Part shown: positions 46,056 to 54,972 of the stretch, in pieces
How the letters are laid out: each line of letters starts with the position of its first letter
Numbering within the stretch: position 1 is the first letter of the stretch
NCBI GenBank assembly: GCA_948146395.1
Contig: OX411543.1
Location: 24,980,526 to 25,044,525 of the forward strand
Direction: 5' to 3'
DNA length: 64,000 nucleotides
Source of the DNA: Fragum whitleyi
Taxonomy: Eukaryota; Mollusca; Bivalvia; Cardiida; Cardiidae
The notes under the pieces: generated by a model
The model's database searches: none
The model's input: the letters and a program-made list of their open reading frames with translations, nothing else
What the model was told of the DNA's origin: nothing
Made by a program: the position numbers and the translations under genes

Positions 46056-49000
46056 TTAACTTAATGCATTTGCGTTTTCTTCTCTACGTTTCATTGCATA
46101 GAATATGTACTTAGCTACATTAATGCATACATTTTTCTCCGAATTTAGAAGCAAATAGAAGTTTTCTTTACTTACTGATATTGTAAATACATTTAGAAAA
46201 TAACGAATTCGTAAATCAGAGTAAAATGGACATTCCATCACGAAATGAAACTCATCTTCTATTTTACCTAACGTGCAAAATTTACAAATTCTCTCAGCTA
46301 ATGGTATTCTTGAGTGTCTTCCAGTTTCTACGTTTAGTTTATGTACTGAGCATCTTAACTTAGTCAATGCAATTCTAAAAGGAATAGGAATATTAAAAGA
46401 TAGATACTCAGCAGCTTTAAGCTCTGGCATGAAAAAGCGATAATGTTTAGACCTTGAAGACTCTGAGATTTCGGATCGCCAATTAGATCTTGCGGTATCG
46501 ATCAATCTTTGCTTAAAAGTCTTCATAAATAAAAGTTCATTTCCAACACTTTCGTTTAACCAAACATATCCAAAGCCATATTTATGAAGCAACTCTTTTA
46601 CATTCGTAGCCCATGTGACTCGGCCTACTTCGTCTAATTTCCGAAGCATTTTATAACAAATGAAAGGATATCTATTCTCTTGCATATTAAGAACCTTAAA
46701 CCAGTATCTTATAGTGTTACAGAAATAATCGATATACAAAGGCAATCTACCGCATTCACCAACAGCTAATATATTTTGGGTATGCATTGGAAGTTTAAGG
46801 TAACGTTTACAAAACTGTTCATGTACTGTTTCTATCGTTTTTGATATTTCAGTGCCCCATAATTCAGAACCGTATAATAATATTGGTTTTACCATTGTAT
46901 CAAATAATTTAAAGGATTCTTGCATGTCGAAGGATCCTACTTTCGATTGTAATTTATACAAAGAAATTATTGCCTTTTTGGCCCTAGAAGCTAAGTTAGA
47001 CTTTGCAAAGGACCAGATCAATCTCGGCGTGAAAAATAACCCCATATATTTATAGCTAGATACTGTTTCAATTTGTTCTCCATTATAGAACCACTTTTCA
47101 TTGTCGCGCAGATATCCCCCGTTTCTAAATACTATAACTTTCGTTTTTGATAAATTGATTTTCATGCCTGTATCTTGACAGAATGATGCCAAAACATTTA
47201 TCTGTTTTTGTAAACCTAATACTGTGTCGCTTGTATTTGCAATATCATCTGCATATAACAATGAGATAATTTCAAGGTCGCTCTCGTTTACTTGTATTCC
47301 TCTGACACCTGCTTTTCTAAGAGCATCGAAAATGTTATTTATAAATAGTGTAAATATTATAGTACTTAATTTGCACCCCTGTCGGGTTCCAACATTGCAA
47401 TGTATACTTTCTGTTATAAATGAATTATCGATACGAAGCCTTGTTGACATATTACTGTACATATTAACAAGAAGCTTAAAAAATTTTCCACCGACACCCA
47501 TGCTGGCAAGGCTTTGCAAAAATTTTGAATGATTTAAAGAATCAAAGGCTTTGGAGAAGTCTACAAAAATACAATACAATCGCCCACCCTTTTTAGAAAG
47601 ATGTTTCTGAACTAATGACATGAGGGAAAACATATTATCGGTTGTGCTGTAATTTTTTCTAAATCCAGCCTGCCCTTCATCTATTTTATTATTTGTTTCG
47701 GCCCAGTGGTAAAGCCTGTCTTTCATCATACCAGTAAGAATTGTATTTAGTATATTTATCAGTGAGATACCTCTAAAATTATCGGGATTTGACATGGACC
47801 CTGATTTATAAATAGTACATGTTATGCTTTCTGACCATGCGCTGGGATATACTCCACTATCAAAAATTTTATTATATAGACTCAAAAGTAAATTTGATAT
47901 ATCTTGGAAAGTCGATTTAATCATTTCTGGTAAGATTCTATCAGGACCACATGCTTTGCCGTTCTTTAGACTATTTATACTTTTGATGAGCTCGTCTAAA
48001 GTGAAGGGTAGGTTAAATATTTCATCAACTTCTGTGCATGTGTCAAATAGAGAGTAATCTAATGTAGTTAATGTTTCGTCATGTAACAAAGCTTTGAAAT
48101 GAGTATACCATTGATATGGTTTTACTTCAGATGTAGAGCATTTTTTTGGTTTAAATTCTTTAACCGTTTTCCAAAATAACTTTGGATTCCCTCTAGCCTC
48201 TATTAACCGATTTTTATTTGAGTGTTGCAGTTCGGTTTTCTTCTGTTTACACAATCTTCTAAAATGATTTCGAGATTCTAAATATATACTTAAGCTCTCA
48301 GTAGTATTAAGACATCTAAACTTTCTTAAATTAGCAAATTTGATGTGCTTAAGCTCCGCACACTCATCATCCCACCAGTCCGGTTGTACCGGTCTGTTGG
48401 GATGATTCGTCCGCGGTTTCGTATCCAAACATCTACTAGCCATATCATATAGGTTAACAATAAGCTGAACACATAAATTAATATCGTTTTCAACGGAGTT
48501 ACTAAGAGTTATTGACATATCATGGTACAAAGATTGAAAAGATTCCTTAAATTGTGAAGATTTATCATCTTGCCATTTTCGTTTCTTACAAATTTTGACC
48601 AAGTTTTCTGACTCTATATCATTTGCATACTCAGTTTGCATACAGAATTGAAATTTACATTTTATAAGGAAATGAACAGAATCTGCCTGGTCTCCTACCA
48701 TAAAATCAGAAATATACGGAAATAGAGTAGTTGATGCTATACAGTAATCTACAACACTACTTCCGTTATTTGCCATACATGTGAACTCACCGTTTTTATC
48801 AGCTTCTGTTCGTCCGTTTACAATGTGAATCATATATGTTTTACACATTTCTAGAAGAGACAACCCAAATGAGTTGACCTTTTTATCCTTAGATTTTCTT
48901 AACATATTAAATGAGTCACTATCATAACTCACATCATTACTAAAGATGAAATTAAGATTGTCTTGGATAATGTAATCATGAAGATCTCCACATCTGGCGT

Positions 49001-49478
49001 TTAAATCGCCCATTAAAAGAATATTAGAATCTGGATAAAAGGAAAGTAAGTGCAATAATTTCTCTTCGAAGATTTCCATACCATTAAAACCTGTAGTTGT
49101 ATTATAAATTGGTGAGCCCTCCGGTGAGATATATGTAAATATCAATAAAATATCTTGTTCGATTCCAAACTTTGTGTGATCCATTAAAAAGACTACACAA
49201 TCTTTGAGATCTAACAAAACTCTCTCCAGGAAATTATTTTCTATAAGAAAATCCTTGATAAATACACATATCCCCCCGGAGTGCCGACCTGCCTTAGAGC
49301 GCTTTTCTCTGGTATTCGAAAAAGTTGAGTACCCAAGTAATACATCATTGAATTCATTTAAACTTTTTCCCCAGGTTTCAACAAAACCAAAAATGTCATA
49401 AGACCTGATGATATCAAGAAATTCATTATTATTAACATGCTTAGCTAGACCTTCAATATTCCAGCAAGCAATATTCAA
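46056..49478 (-). CDS. LINE ORF2: APE endonuclease and reverse transcriptase
   Basis: Nicks target DNA and reverse-transcribes element RNA at the nick. From the TTG at 49476-49478 the frame runs about 1140 residues. APE domain, residues 1-275: NIACWNIEG (2-10), FVETW (32-36), LLMGDLNAR (154-162), SVVDYCIAS (241-249). The usual SDH motif reads SVH (267-269), with Val in place of Asp. RT domain, about 485-830: FVDFSKAFD (638-646), GTRQG (697-701), LYADD (741-745) with both catalytic Asp. C-terminus: C1065-x2-C1068-x9-H1078-x4-C1083. There is no in-frame ATG between the ORF1 stop and the first motif; the next Met is residue 99, which would remove catalytic Asn and Glu. ORF1 and ORF2 share a frame, so TAG readthrough or non-AUG initiation is implied. 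Length is normal for the family. Confidence 0.93.
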   Translation of the reverse strand: MNIACWNIEGLAKHVNNNEFLDIIRSYDIFGFVETWGKSLNEFNDVLLGYSTFSNTREKRSKAGRHSGGICVFIKDFLIENNFLERVLLDLKDCVVFLMDHTKFGIEQDILLIFTYISPEGSPIYNTTTGFNGMEIFEEKLLHLLSFYPDSNILLMGDLNARCGDLHDYIIQDNLNFIFSNDVSYDSDSFNMLRKSKDKKVNSFGLSLLEMCKTYMIHIVNGRTEADKNGEFTCMANNGSSVVDYCIASTTLFPYISDFMVGDQADSVHFLIKCKFQFCMQTEYANDIESENLVKICKKRKWQDDKSSQFKESFQSLYHDMSITLSNSVENDINLCVQLIVNLYDMASRCLDTKPRTNHPNRPVQPDWWDDECAELKHIKFANLRKFRCLNTTESLSIYLESRNHFRRLCKQKKTELQHSNKNRLIEARGNPKLFWKTVKEFKPKKCSTSEVKPYQWYTHFKALLHDETLTTLDYSLFDTCTEVDEIFNLPFTLDELIKSINSLKNGKACGPDRILPEMIKSTFQDISNLLLSLYNKIFDSGVYPSAWSESITCTIYKSGSMSNPDNFRGISLINILNTILTGMMKDRLYHWAETNNKIDEGQAGFRKNYSTTDNMFSLMSLVQKHLSKKGGRLYCIFVDFSKAFDSLNHSKFLQSLASMGVGGKFFKLLVNMYSNMSTRLRIDNSFITESIHCNVGTRQGCKLSTIIFTLFINNIFDALRKAGVRGIQVNESDLEIISLLYADDIANTSDTVLGLQKQINVLASFCQDTGMKINLSKTKVIVFRNGGYLRDNEKWFYNGEQIETVSSYKYMGLFFTPRLIWSFAKSNLASRAKKAIISLYKLQSKVGSFDMQESFKLFDTMVKPILLYGSELWGTEISKTIETVHEQFCKRYLKLPMHTQNILAVGECGRLPLYIDYFCNTIRYWFKVLNMQENRYPFICYKMLRKLDEVGRVTWATNVKELLHKYGFGYVWLNESVGNELLFMKTFKQRLIDTARSNWRSEISESSRSKHYRFFMPELKAAEYLSFNIPIPFRIALTKLRCSVHKLNVETGRHSRIPLAERICKFCTLGKIEDEFHFVMECPFYSDLRIRYFLNVFTISVSKENFYLLLNSEKNVCINVAKYIFYAMKRREENANALS

Positions 49479-49544
49479 GTTTGACTTTTGCAGGCCACTA
49501 TCGATGTCTGTTCTGCCTTCAACTGAGCCTTGACCACATTCCTA
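49476..49544 (-). promoter_or_regulatory. In-frame TAG junction between ORF1 and ORF2
   Basis: ORF1 ends KVSSLG then TAG (49542-49544). The 21 codons after it, in the same frame, read ECGQGSVEGRTDIDSGLQKS then N, with no stop and no ATG, and run straight into LNIACWNIEG of the endonuclease. The base after TAG is G; this is not the classic CARYYA readthrough context. It may be a recoding site, a mutated fusion or a point where reinitiation uses a non-AUG codon. Confidence 0.7.
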
Positions 49545-50579
49545 TCCAAGACTGCTTACTTTCTCTATATCGTCATTTCCTGCATCATAATTGTAAATTA
49601 CGTTGTTTATAATCAGTTTGTCATAACGGAGAAACGCCTCTTTTCCTTCATCAACTGCTCTCTTTAGAAATTTTCGTAGATTACTACGAATATTCATGAC
49701 TCTACTCGGAAAATCTTCTGCAATGTGAACTTTCATTTCTCTCTCATTATCCGGATCACTTTGGTAATCTCTACGTAACTGACGATATGTCTTTAGAATT
49801 CTATCTCTGTCTTTGAAAAACGAGAATTTAACAATTACTGGTCGTGGATTCTCTTTGCTTCTCAGCCTATGGGCTCTCTCAATGCTAACCTCACTATCTA
49901 TCATCAGGACGTTCTTAATATGTTCCTTAACTTTAGACTCTGTCTCTTCCCATGATTCTCTCCTTGACTCCTCCAGTCCATAAAATCGTAGATTTTCCCT
50001 GCGGGATTGTGCTTCCAGATTTTCTCTTTTTTCTTCACTTACTTTCAGATCATTCTCTAACTGCTCTACTTTTTCATTTAGGGTTGAAACATTCAGTGCC
50101 AGTTTCTTGTTGCTTTCAACTAATTGCCTATTAGAATCTTTAATTTCATTGACCGATCTTTCGAGAGTATTTATTCTTGCATCAACACTATCTACCGTCT
50201 GTTTGACTGACAACATGATGTCCTTCAATTCCGATATACTCTGATTTCCTAACCAGGAGTTTAGATTTGACTGTGCTGGCTGGCTACTGGCCAGCCCTTG
50301 GGCGGTTAATGTGGTATCTCTGAAATCACTCCCCACAGAGGAATTTAAGGTGTCTTTGTTGCGTGAGACTGTAGGTGTCAAACTTGTGGTTGCCTTTTGT
50401 CCCCTTGGTCCTGGATTGGTCTCAACACATTGAGTTGCAAGAAGGAGAAAAAGGAACATTCTTATCGTTACACTGACATACATGTATTTCAGTCTTATTG
50501 AGCCGATTGACCGCTTCCCTTTGAAAGGCTGTATGAAACATCCAATACGGCATCTCCAAACTGCGATATCTACTCCCAT
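49542..50579 (-). CDS. LINE ORF1: 2A-like leader, coiled coil, RNA-binding protein
   Basis: Chaperone-type RNA-binding protein that coats element RNA (family role). 345 residues from the ATG at 50579; internal Mets at 33 and 41 are alternative starts. Residues 41-50 (MFLFLLLATQ) form a short hydrophobic stretch, directly followed by CVETNPGP (51-58), a 2A-like motif. Residues 60-110 are Ser/Thr-rich linker. Residues about 113-195 are a heptad-like coiled coil rich in Leu, Glu, Lys and Asn. Residues about 196-330 resemble the RRM and C-terminal domain of L1 ORF1p (ENLRFYGLEE at 195-204, VIVKFSFFKDRDRIL at 248-262, KVHIAEDFP at 283-291). If the 2A works, a leader of about 57 residues is released. 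It ends at TAG, in frame with ORF2. Confidence 0.9.
   Translation of the reverse strand: MGVDIAVWRCRIGCFIQPFKGKRSIGSIRLKYMYVSVTIRMFLFLLLATQCVETNPGPRGQKATTSLTPTVSRNKDTLNSSVGSDFRDTTLTAQGLASSQPAQSNLNSWLGNQSISELKDIMLSVKQTVDSVDARINTLERSVNEIKDSNRQLVESNKKLALNVSTLNEKVEQLENDLKVSEEKRENLEAQSRRENLRFYGLEESRRESWEETESKVKEHIKNVLMIDSEVSIERAHRLRSKENPRPVIVKFSFFKDRDRILKTYRQLRRDYQSDPDNEREMKVHIAEDFPSRVMNIRSNLRKFLKRAVDEGKEAFLRYDKLIINNVIYNYDAGNDDIEKVSSLG
50406..50429 (-). other. 2A-like ribosome-skipping motif in ORF1
   Basis: Codes for CVETNPGP, residues 51-58 of ORF1. The 2A consensus is D-V/I-E-x-N-P-G-P; here the leading Asp is Cys while E, N, P, G and P are all kept. Skipping would occur between Gly57 and Pro58. 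N-terminal 2A motifs behind a hydrophobic signal-like stretch are known from non-LTR elements of sea urchins and molluscs. The Asp-to-Cys change may weaken activity. Confidence 0.75.
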
Positions 50580-50989
50580 ACTGTGCTCGACGTTTATAAG
50601 AACAGATTCTTAAACTCAGTAATGTTGACGAAACGAACAGTTCTTAATTAGTTGCACGTGGTCACAATTTCCCTGTATCGTACCCCTTTCTTTACAGCAA
50701 ATCATGCGTGACGAGCAAAACAGAAACACTCAGATGTCTACCCGTGTTAACCGATATGAGGTAACCAGTGGGGAATAACGCGTATATGGCGATCTCTAGT
50801 GCAATACAAAATCTATGAAAACTCAGTAATTTCAACTTTTCTGGTCAACTCACGGTTCAATCAGAATCCAACACCGATAAATTATCCATTAATACACAAT
50901 TCACAGATCTACAGTTCCTATTTCAGTCTTATTTCAAAAAATTAAATGTCAGAATTCATAACTCGGCATGTTTACATGGCTGCGCTTGA
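50580..50989. other. Presumed LINE 5' UTR and flank
   Basis: No ORF. The sequence directly upstream of ORF1 on the minus strand is likely LINE 5' UTR for an unknown length. No promoter motif identified with confidence. Confidence 0.45.
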
Positions 50990-51205
50990 TTCGATTCACT
51001 TACATTCGAGGCAAATTTCAGCCACTGCGTTCAGTATTACAAAATGGTGCAAAAAGTGCAAAAAGTGCAATTATAGCCCGCTTTGCACGCAGATGCAGGT
51101 GTAAAGCAAGGTATAGTTTGACAAAGTGTTTGCACCGTTTTGTCATCCTGGTCGCACGGCAGATTACGGAAAAGCCCGAGCCATGTTTCGAATGCCTACG
51201 ATCCT
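50990..51205 (+). repeat. R1 distal part, split by FB-1
   Basis: ACTTACATTCGAGGCAAATT before 51021 and GATTACGGAAAAGCCCGAGC after 51160 are adjacent in intact R1 copies (compare CGTCCGAGGTACTTTCC then TTTACGGAAAAGTCCG at 42275-42305). FB-1 sits between them. Confidence 0.78.
51021..51160. mobile_element. FB-1 foldback inserted in R1
   Basis: GCCACTGCGTTCAGTATTAC left end, GCCCGCTTTGCACGCAGATG centre, CGTTTTGTCATCCTGGTCGC right end, about 140 bp. AAAAAGTGCA is duplicated in tandem near 51051-51070. Confidence 0.85.
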
Positions 51206-51612
51206 GCGCTGTGTTAAGGATCCAAAGCATTTTCAAATGCTTTAAGGAATTATGCCTTGCTGTAGTCACTAAAGAAAAAAACCAGAATATTTTTTTAGAA
51301 TTAGCACTGGTAGCTATTGAGAAATACATTTTTTCGAAAAACTTTCTCATCGAGAATCAAATATATCTAACAAGTAAAATTAATTCAGTTATAAAACGAT
51401 GTAATTCTTAATCCATTTTTGTAAAAGGTTGAATTTAAAAACATTAAACAAAGTTTCCTTGCTTTTGTTAACAATTATACACATTAACAGTTTCTTACGA
51501 TTTGTTTCAACATGAGAGTACTAGATACACGTGCTTGAATGTTTGACTTTATACCTTTTTAAGGAAAAGGGACGGAAGGAGCTTTCTTAAATAATTTTCT
51601 GAAAATAAATCA
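51206..51612. other. Non-coding, no gene seen
   Basis: A 147-codon plus frame (50968-51411) is built from R1 and FB-1 sequence and is rejected as a gene. Nothing else seen. Confidence 0.5.
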
Positions 51613-51856
51613 GGGTCCCAGGTTATAAAACTTTTCTCAAGCTCAACTGAGAATTTTATCAAATTTTAGATTGAAATAGATTTCTGAAAATAAAAGATAA
51701 TATAAATAAATAAGTTGTTAGTAACAACTTATTAATATTATCTTTTATATTGATACATTAAAATGGGTATCTAAGCAGAATTACAGCTTCAATCTCAATT
51801 TGAAATTTTAGAAAATTTTGAATTGAGAATGAGAATAGTTTTATAAACTCGGGCCC
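51613..51856. mobile_element. GGGCCC-MITE, copy 3
   Basis: GGGTCCCAGGTTATAAAAC left, AGTTTTATAAACTCGGGCCC right. Central hairpin AATAAGTTGTTAGTAACAAC with flanking inverted AAAGATAATAT. About 244 bp, the best-preserved copy. Confidence 0.85.
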
Positions 51857-52185
51857 AGATATTAAACGATCTTAATAAGCAAGCAAGGAAGCAATTCTAT
51901 AGGTTCCAGCGCTGCAATTTTTCCAACATTGTCAATTTCTTTCGTTGAAAAGCTAGCAAAAAAAATGGATAACCATATTTTTTAATCGGTTTGTCTAGGA
52001 AACTGTGAGGCCCTCAAAAACAATTGTCAACATATACGTAAGCGCATAGATCGCAAAAATTAAAAAAACAAGCAAGATTTAGATTTAGATAGGCATGTAC
52101 ATTTAGATAGGTTAATCGGCGTTACAACTCTACCGTTTGTAAGGAAATTATGTTTCGAAGATACGATAGGTAAACGACGAATAAT
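51857..52185. other. Non-coding, no gene seen
   Basis: No supported ORF or repeat. Confidence 0.45.
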
Positions 52186-52282
52186 GCCATGTGTTCAGGA
52201 TGACACAAACGGTGCGAACTTTTTTGCATTTTATATCCCATATTACACGTGCAACTTGTACTGTTGTGTTATCCTGAACGCA
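52186..52282. mobile_element. FB-1 foldback, shortened copy
   Basis: GCCATGTGTTCAGGATGACA left, ATATCCCATATTACACGTGC centre, TGTGTTATCCTGAACGCAT right. Confidence 0.78.
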
Positions 52283-52506
52283 TTTACTATATATACATAG
52301 CGTCATAAGATAGTTATCACCCAAAATACCCTTGGATATGTCGAATAGTAATGTCTTACGCAAAATACTATGTACGATATATATACTAGGTGCACAAATT
52401 AAAGTGTTTTTCAATACGTCAGGTGCAAATTTGGTAATTGTAACTTTGTTGACGTGTTGTCTATGGGTTATGCTAGCCAGTAATCATGCCAAAATAAGGG
52501 CACTTA

Positions 52507-53950
52507 AATTCTTGAAATTTTGGTACAAATGAGACGTTTGACTAAAGAGCGACGTCATTGGGCATTCAGTATGGTCGAAGCAGGATTGTATTTTCTTCAA
52601 ACTTTAGGCCGAAAAGGCTTCCCTCACCAAAAAATAATGCAAGTTGCCCGTTGCCATAAGAAAACTTGGTTTGTAGATGATACCAAAGGATACCAAAAGG
52701 TGACACCAACACGAACTGCTGATCAAATAATCCAATGGCATATTCGCGACAGGTTCCGATCGGCTTCGAAGACCGTACGGGACACATTAGTACAGTCAGT
52801 AACATCGTGAAATTGACGATGTGAAAGATTTTGGAATGATTTAAGAATTACCTTGAATGAGTGTGTGGAGCGAGTTTTGAGTGAATTTAATGGGAGGTAA
52901 TCCATTATCGCAAGTTTGTTCAGGATGAACAAAATTAGCGATATTGATTGCCTTCCTTTAATAAAATATACATACAAGTTCTATAGATTGCTTCCTATTT
53001 CTTCAAAAACCTATTAGACGCTTATGATTTGAATTATGTTAGTGAGATCGCGATTGTCTTTAACAAAAAATTCTTTTGAATGACGTTGTTGATATTTTTC
53101 AATGGATTTGAGCGTTTTTGAATGGTTTGAGTGAGTGTTTGGAATGAATGAATGGAGCGCTAAGTAAGCGATTAAAAATGGTTTTGATCGGAATTAGTGT
53201 CAATTTCACGATGTCTTTAACTGTACCTCAAAGGGGATGTATGTGAGCAAAGTCGTATAGCATCTGCTATACGACTTTGTTTAAAACAGGTCGTGTTACG
53301 CGCTGATAAAGCTTCCCGGGATAACGTTTCAACGCCAAACCGTCAATAAGATCATGTTAATTCGTGTACTTTGTATCGGAGAAAACGTAAAAGAAGTCAA
53401 TACCTTATCTCGATTTGGTCAAAGGTGTCAATGTGAATGCTATGCTTTATGTCGTGGTGGCCAGGCTATGCGTTGGGTGGTGGGAGTATAACGGCATTTC
53501 ATGAAAACATAAAACAAAAATATCGTTTTTGCCGATGGTAGTTTACAACGAAATGTTATGTTTGGAACATTTTGAGGCAATTTGTTTGTCCGTTCTCAAT
53601 GAAACACGTTAAGATTGACGTTTCCAACAGATCGACGCTCGGCCGCATTTTGAAATGTTGATTTAGGATTTCTTAGAGTCATTTAAGTTTATCCGCTTCC
53701 TTGTTTTACATTGTCTTTCGATCCCAATCATGCAGGGCATGTGTGGGCCTAATAGGACGTACAGTGTTAGACGGTTGACGTCATACTCGGAACCGACGGG
53801 AGCTCACCAACGCTCTTTCGAACGATTGGCAGGCTATTCTCTTATATAGTATACAGCGTGCGATAAGAATTATTGGCGCAAAATCACTGCAAGTCTCCAC
53901 GAAAACGGTGGCCATACTCGTTATTGATGTTAGAGATTTTTCAATTTTAG
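52507..53950 (+). pseudogene. Decayed Tc1-like transposase, split by MITE-A
   Basis: The N-terminal part (52520-52790) is open and reads like a Tc1 transposase HTH region: LTKERRHWAFSMVEAGL, then TRTADQIIQWHIRDRF. MITE-A interrupts it at 52791. Beyond 53225 three frames must be combined: GGQAMRW at about 53456-53476 (compare the family's GG-SVMVWGG), QQIDARPH at 53626-53649 (compare QQDNARPH, second catalytic Asp) and GHVWA near 53736-53750 (compare IEHVWD, third acidic residue replaced). A C-terminal ELTNALSNDWQAIL stretch near 53797-53838 resembles the usual LV-ALV-EW-RI segment. Many stops and frameshifts; no active product. Terminal repeats not identified. Confidence 0.8.
52791..53225 (-). 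mobile_element. MITE-A, full-length copy inside Tc1 pseudogene
   Basis: 435 bp, TACAGTCAGTAACATCGTG to CACGATGTCTTTAACTGTA. The central palindrome GGGAGGTAATCCATTATCGC / GCGATATTGATTGCCTTCC surrounds GTTCAGGATGAAC. TA borders both ends. It interrupts the transposase frame, so it inserted after, or during decay of, the Tc1 copy. Confidence 0.9.
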
Positions 53951-54550
53951 GTGAGTTTCTTCAAGCGAGAAAATAAGACGTTTGCTCCTAGCCACTGATT
54001 AAGAATCATGATTTATGTTTTCCCAGCAATAAATTAAATACCCTTTTTGATTCAAATAAAATGTTCGAATTTGTATGGGTGTTATTGTTGGTAACTTTCT
54101 ATTTACGCTGAGTATATTTATTAGAAGATCTAACTGTTTCAATTCTTTAAAACAAGCTTTCTGATTGGCAAAATATTTTATTCACGCACCCATGAAAAAA
54201 TAGTACCGTTTTCCAAGATGCCTGTTCACCAAATAGGCTCAAATTAAAAGATAATTTGATTTTAGTAAATAAAAAATAAATAAAGAAAAAAAATCTATTT
54301 CATTGCTCAATAAAAATAATATAGAGTGCACAGCTCCCGCGAAAATTAGCAATGTAAGAAACCTATTTCGTTGTTAACAAACACTCAAATTTTTTCTTCA
54401 TGATATTAAATCATTTGGCTATGAAGACAGAAGTTATTGATTTCATGGAGGTATGCATCTGCTTCAATGAAATCAACTTATCTCTTAAAAATATTTGTCT
54501 TTTTTGCTCGTTGTCACTGAATTTAAAAAAAAGGTAATGGTATTTCTTTA
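53951..54550. other. Non-coding, no gene seen
   Basis: No supported ORF or known repeat; an AAAATAAATAAAG run near 54270-54292. Confidence 0.45.
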
Positions 54551-54655
54551 TTTCATTTGGGTATGGAACTAAAAAAAATCACACCTTGGTTTGAAATCGC
54601 TTCGCGTGTTCATGCAGTATGTTTAGGTTTTTAATTTCATACCTTAAATGAAAAA
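54551..54655. mobile_element. GTATGAAA hairpin element, copy 3
   Basis: TTTCATTTGGGTATGGAAC left and AATTTCATACCTTAAATG right are inverted. Inside, CACACCTTGGTTTGAAATCG and GCTTCGCGTGTTCATGCAG match copy 2. It overlaps the 3' edge of the adjacent exon candidate. Confidence 0.65.
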
Positions 54656-54867
54656 GGAGAAAAATCATCCTGTTTCAAGTTGCCGATATCCATGATACAA
54701 AATGCCCTTGTTCCATACACACATGTCTTTGCTGGAGATGTTCCGCGGATACTCGTTTCATTTGATGGACAAGAATTCCTATCCGGACCATTATAATGGA
54801 GACAATCAACTCTTACGACCTTATCAAATGAGCTAAACCATTTCATCTTCATACAACCATTGTTAGA
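54643..54867 (-). CDS. Candidate orphan coding exon, cysteine-rich
   Basis: A 75-codon minus-strand block bounded by acceptor-like GATTGCTTCCCAG and donor-like AAG/GTATGA. The frame opens only four codons before the acceptor (after TAG) and meets TGA directly after the donor, so it fits the splice sites closely. The product has five Cys (residues 5, 22, 33, 49 and 57), one N-glycosylation-type NET (36-38) and a VYGTRAFCIMDIG segment. This suggests an extracellular protein, but I do not recognise the domain. About 12 bp at its 3' end, and the donor, lie in the terminal repeat of a GTATGAAA element, so the exon may be truncated or the match fortuitous. No partner exon was found. Confidence 0.28.
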
Positions 54868-54972
54868 CTGGGAAGCAATCTAAAATCGGTATTTTGTAAT
54901 TTACGTTTTCAATCATAAACATCATTGACAACGAAAAGTCTAAACTGCAATGTATTGACAGTGTCAAAAATA

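Larger units (their letters stand above)
45762..50830 (-). mobile_element. Full-length APE-type LINE with ORF1 and ORF2
   Basis: Minus-strand order: 5' region above about 50580, ORF1 (50579-49542), one TAG, ORF2 (49478-46056), a 3' UTR of about 260 bp and a (TTGTCA)n tail at 45762-45797. Both ORFs lack internal stops and frameshifts, unlike every other coding relic in the window, so this copy is young. Architecture (ORF1 with coiled coil, APE endonuclease, RT, CCHC, simple-repeat tail) fits the CR1/L2/Jockey group of non-LTR elements (family knowledge; exact clade is inference). The 5' limit is uncertain: the last clear element sequence is ORF1, and 50580-50830 is assumed 5' UTR. A clear target duplication was not found. 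Confidence 0.9.

Noticed and set aside
45715..50816. AAAATCTAT as LINE target-site duplication
   Set aside because: The left copy lies about 40 bp beyond the tail and the 9-mer is AT-rich, so chance is likely.
50968..51411. 147-codon plus-strand open frame
   Set aside because: It is composed of R1 and FB-1 repeat sequence.
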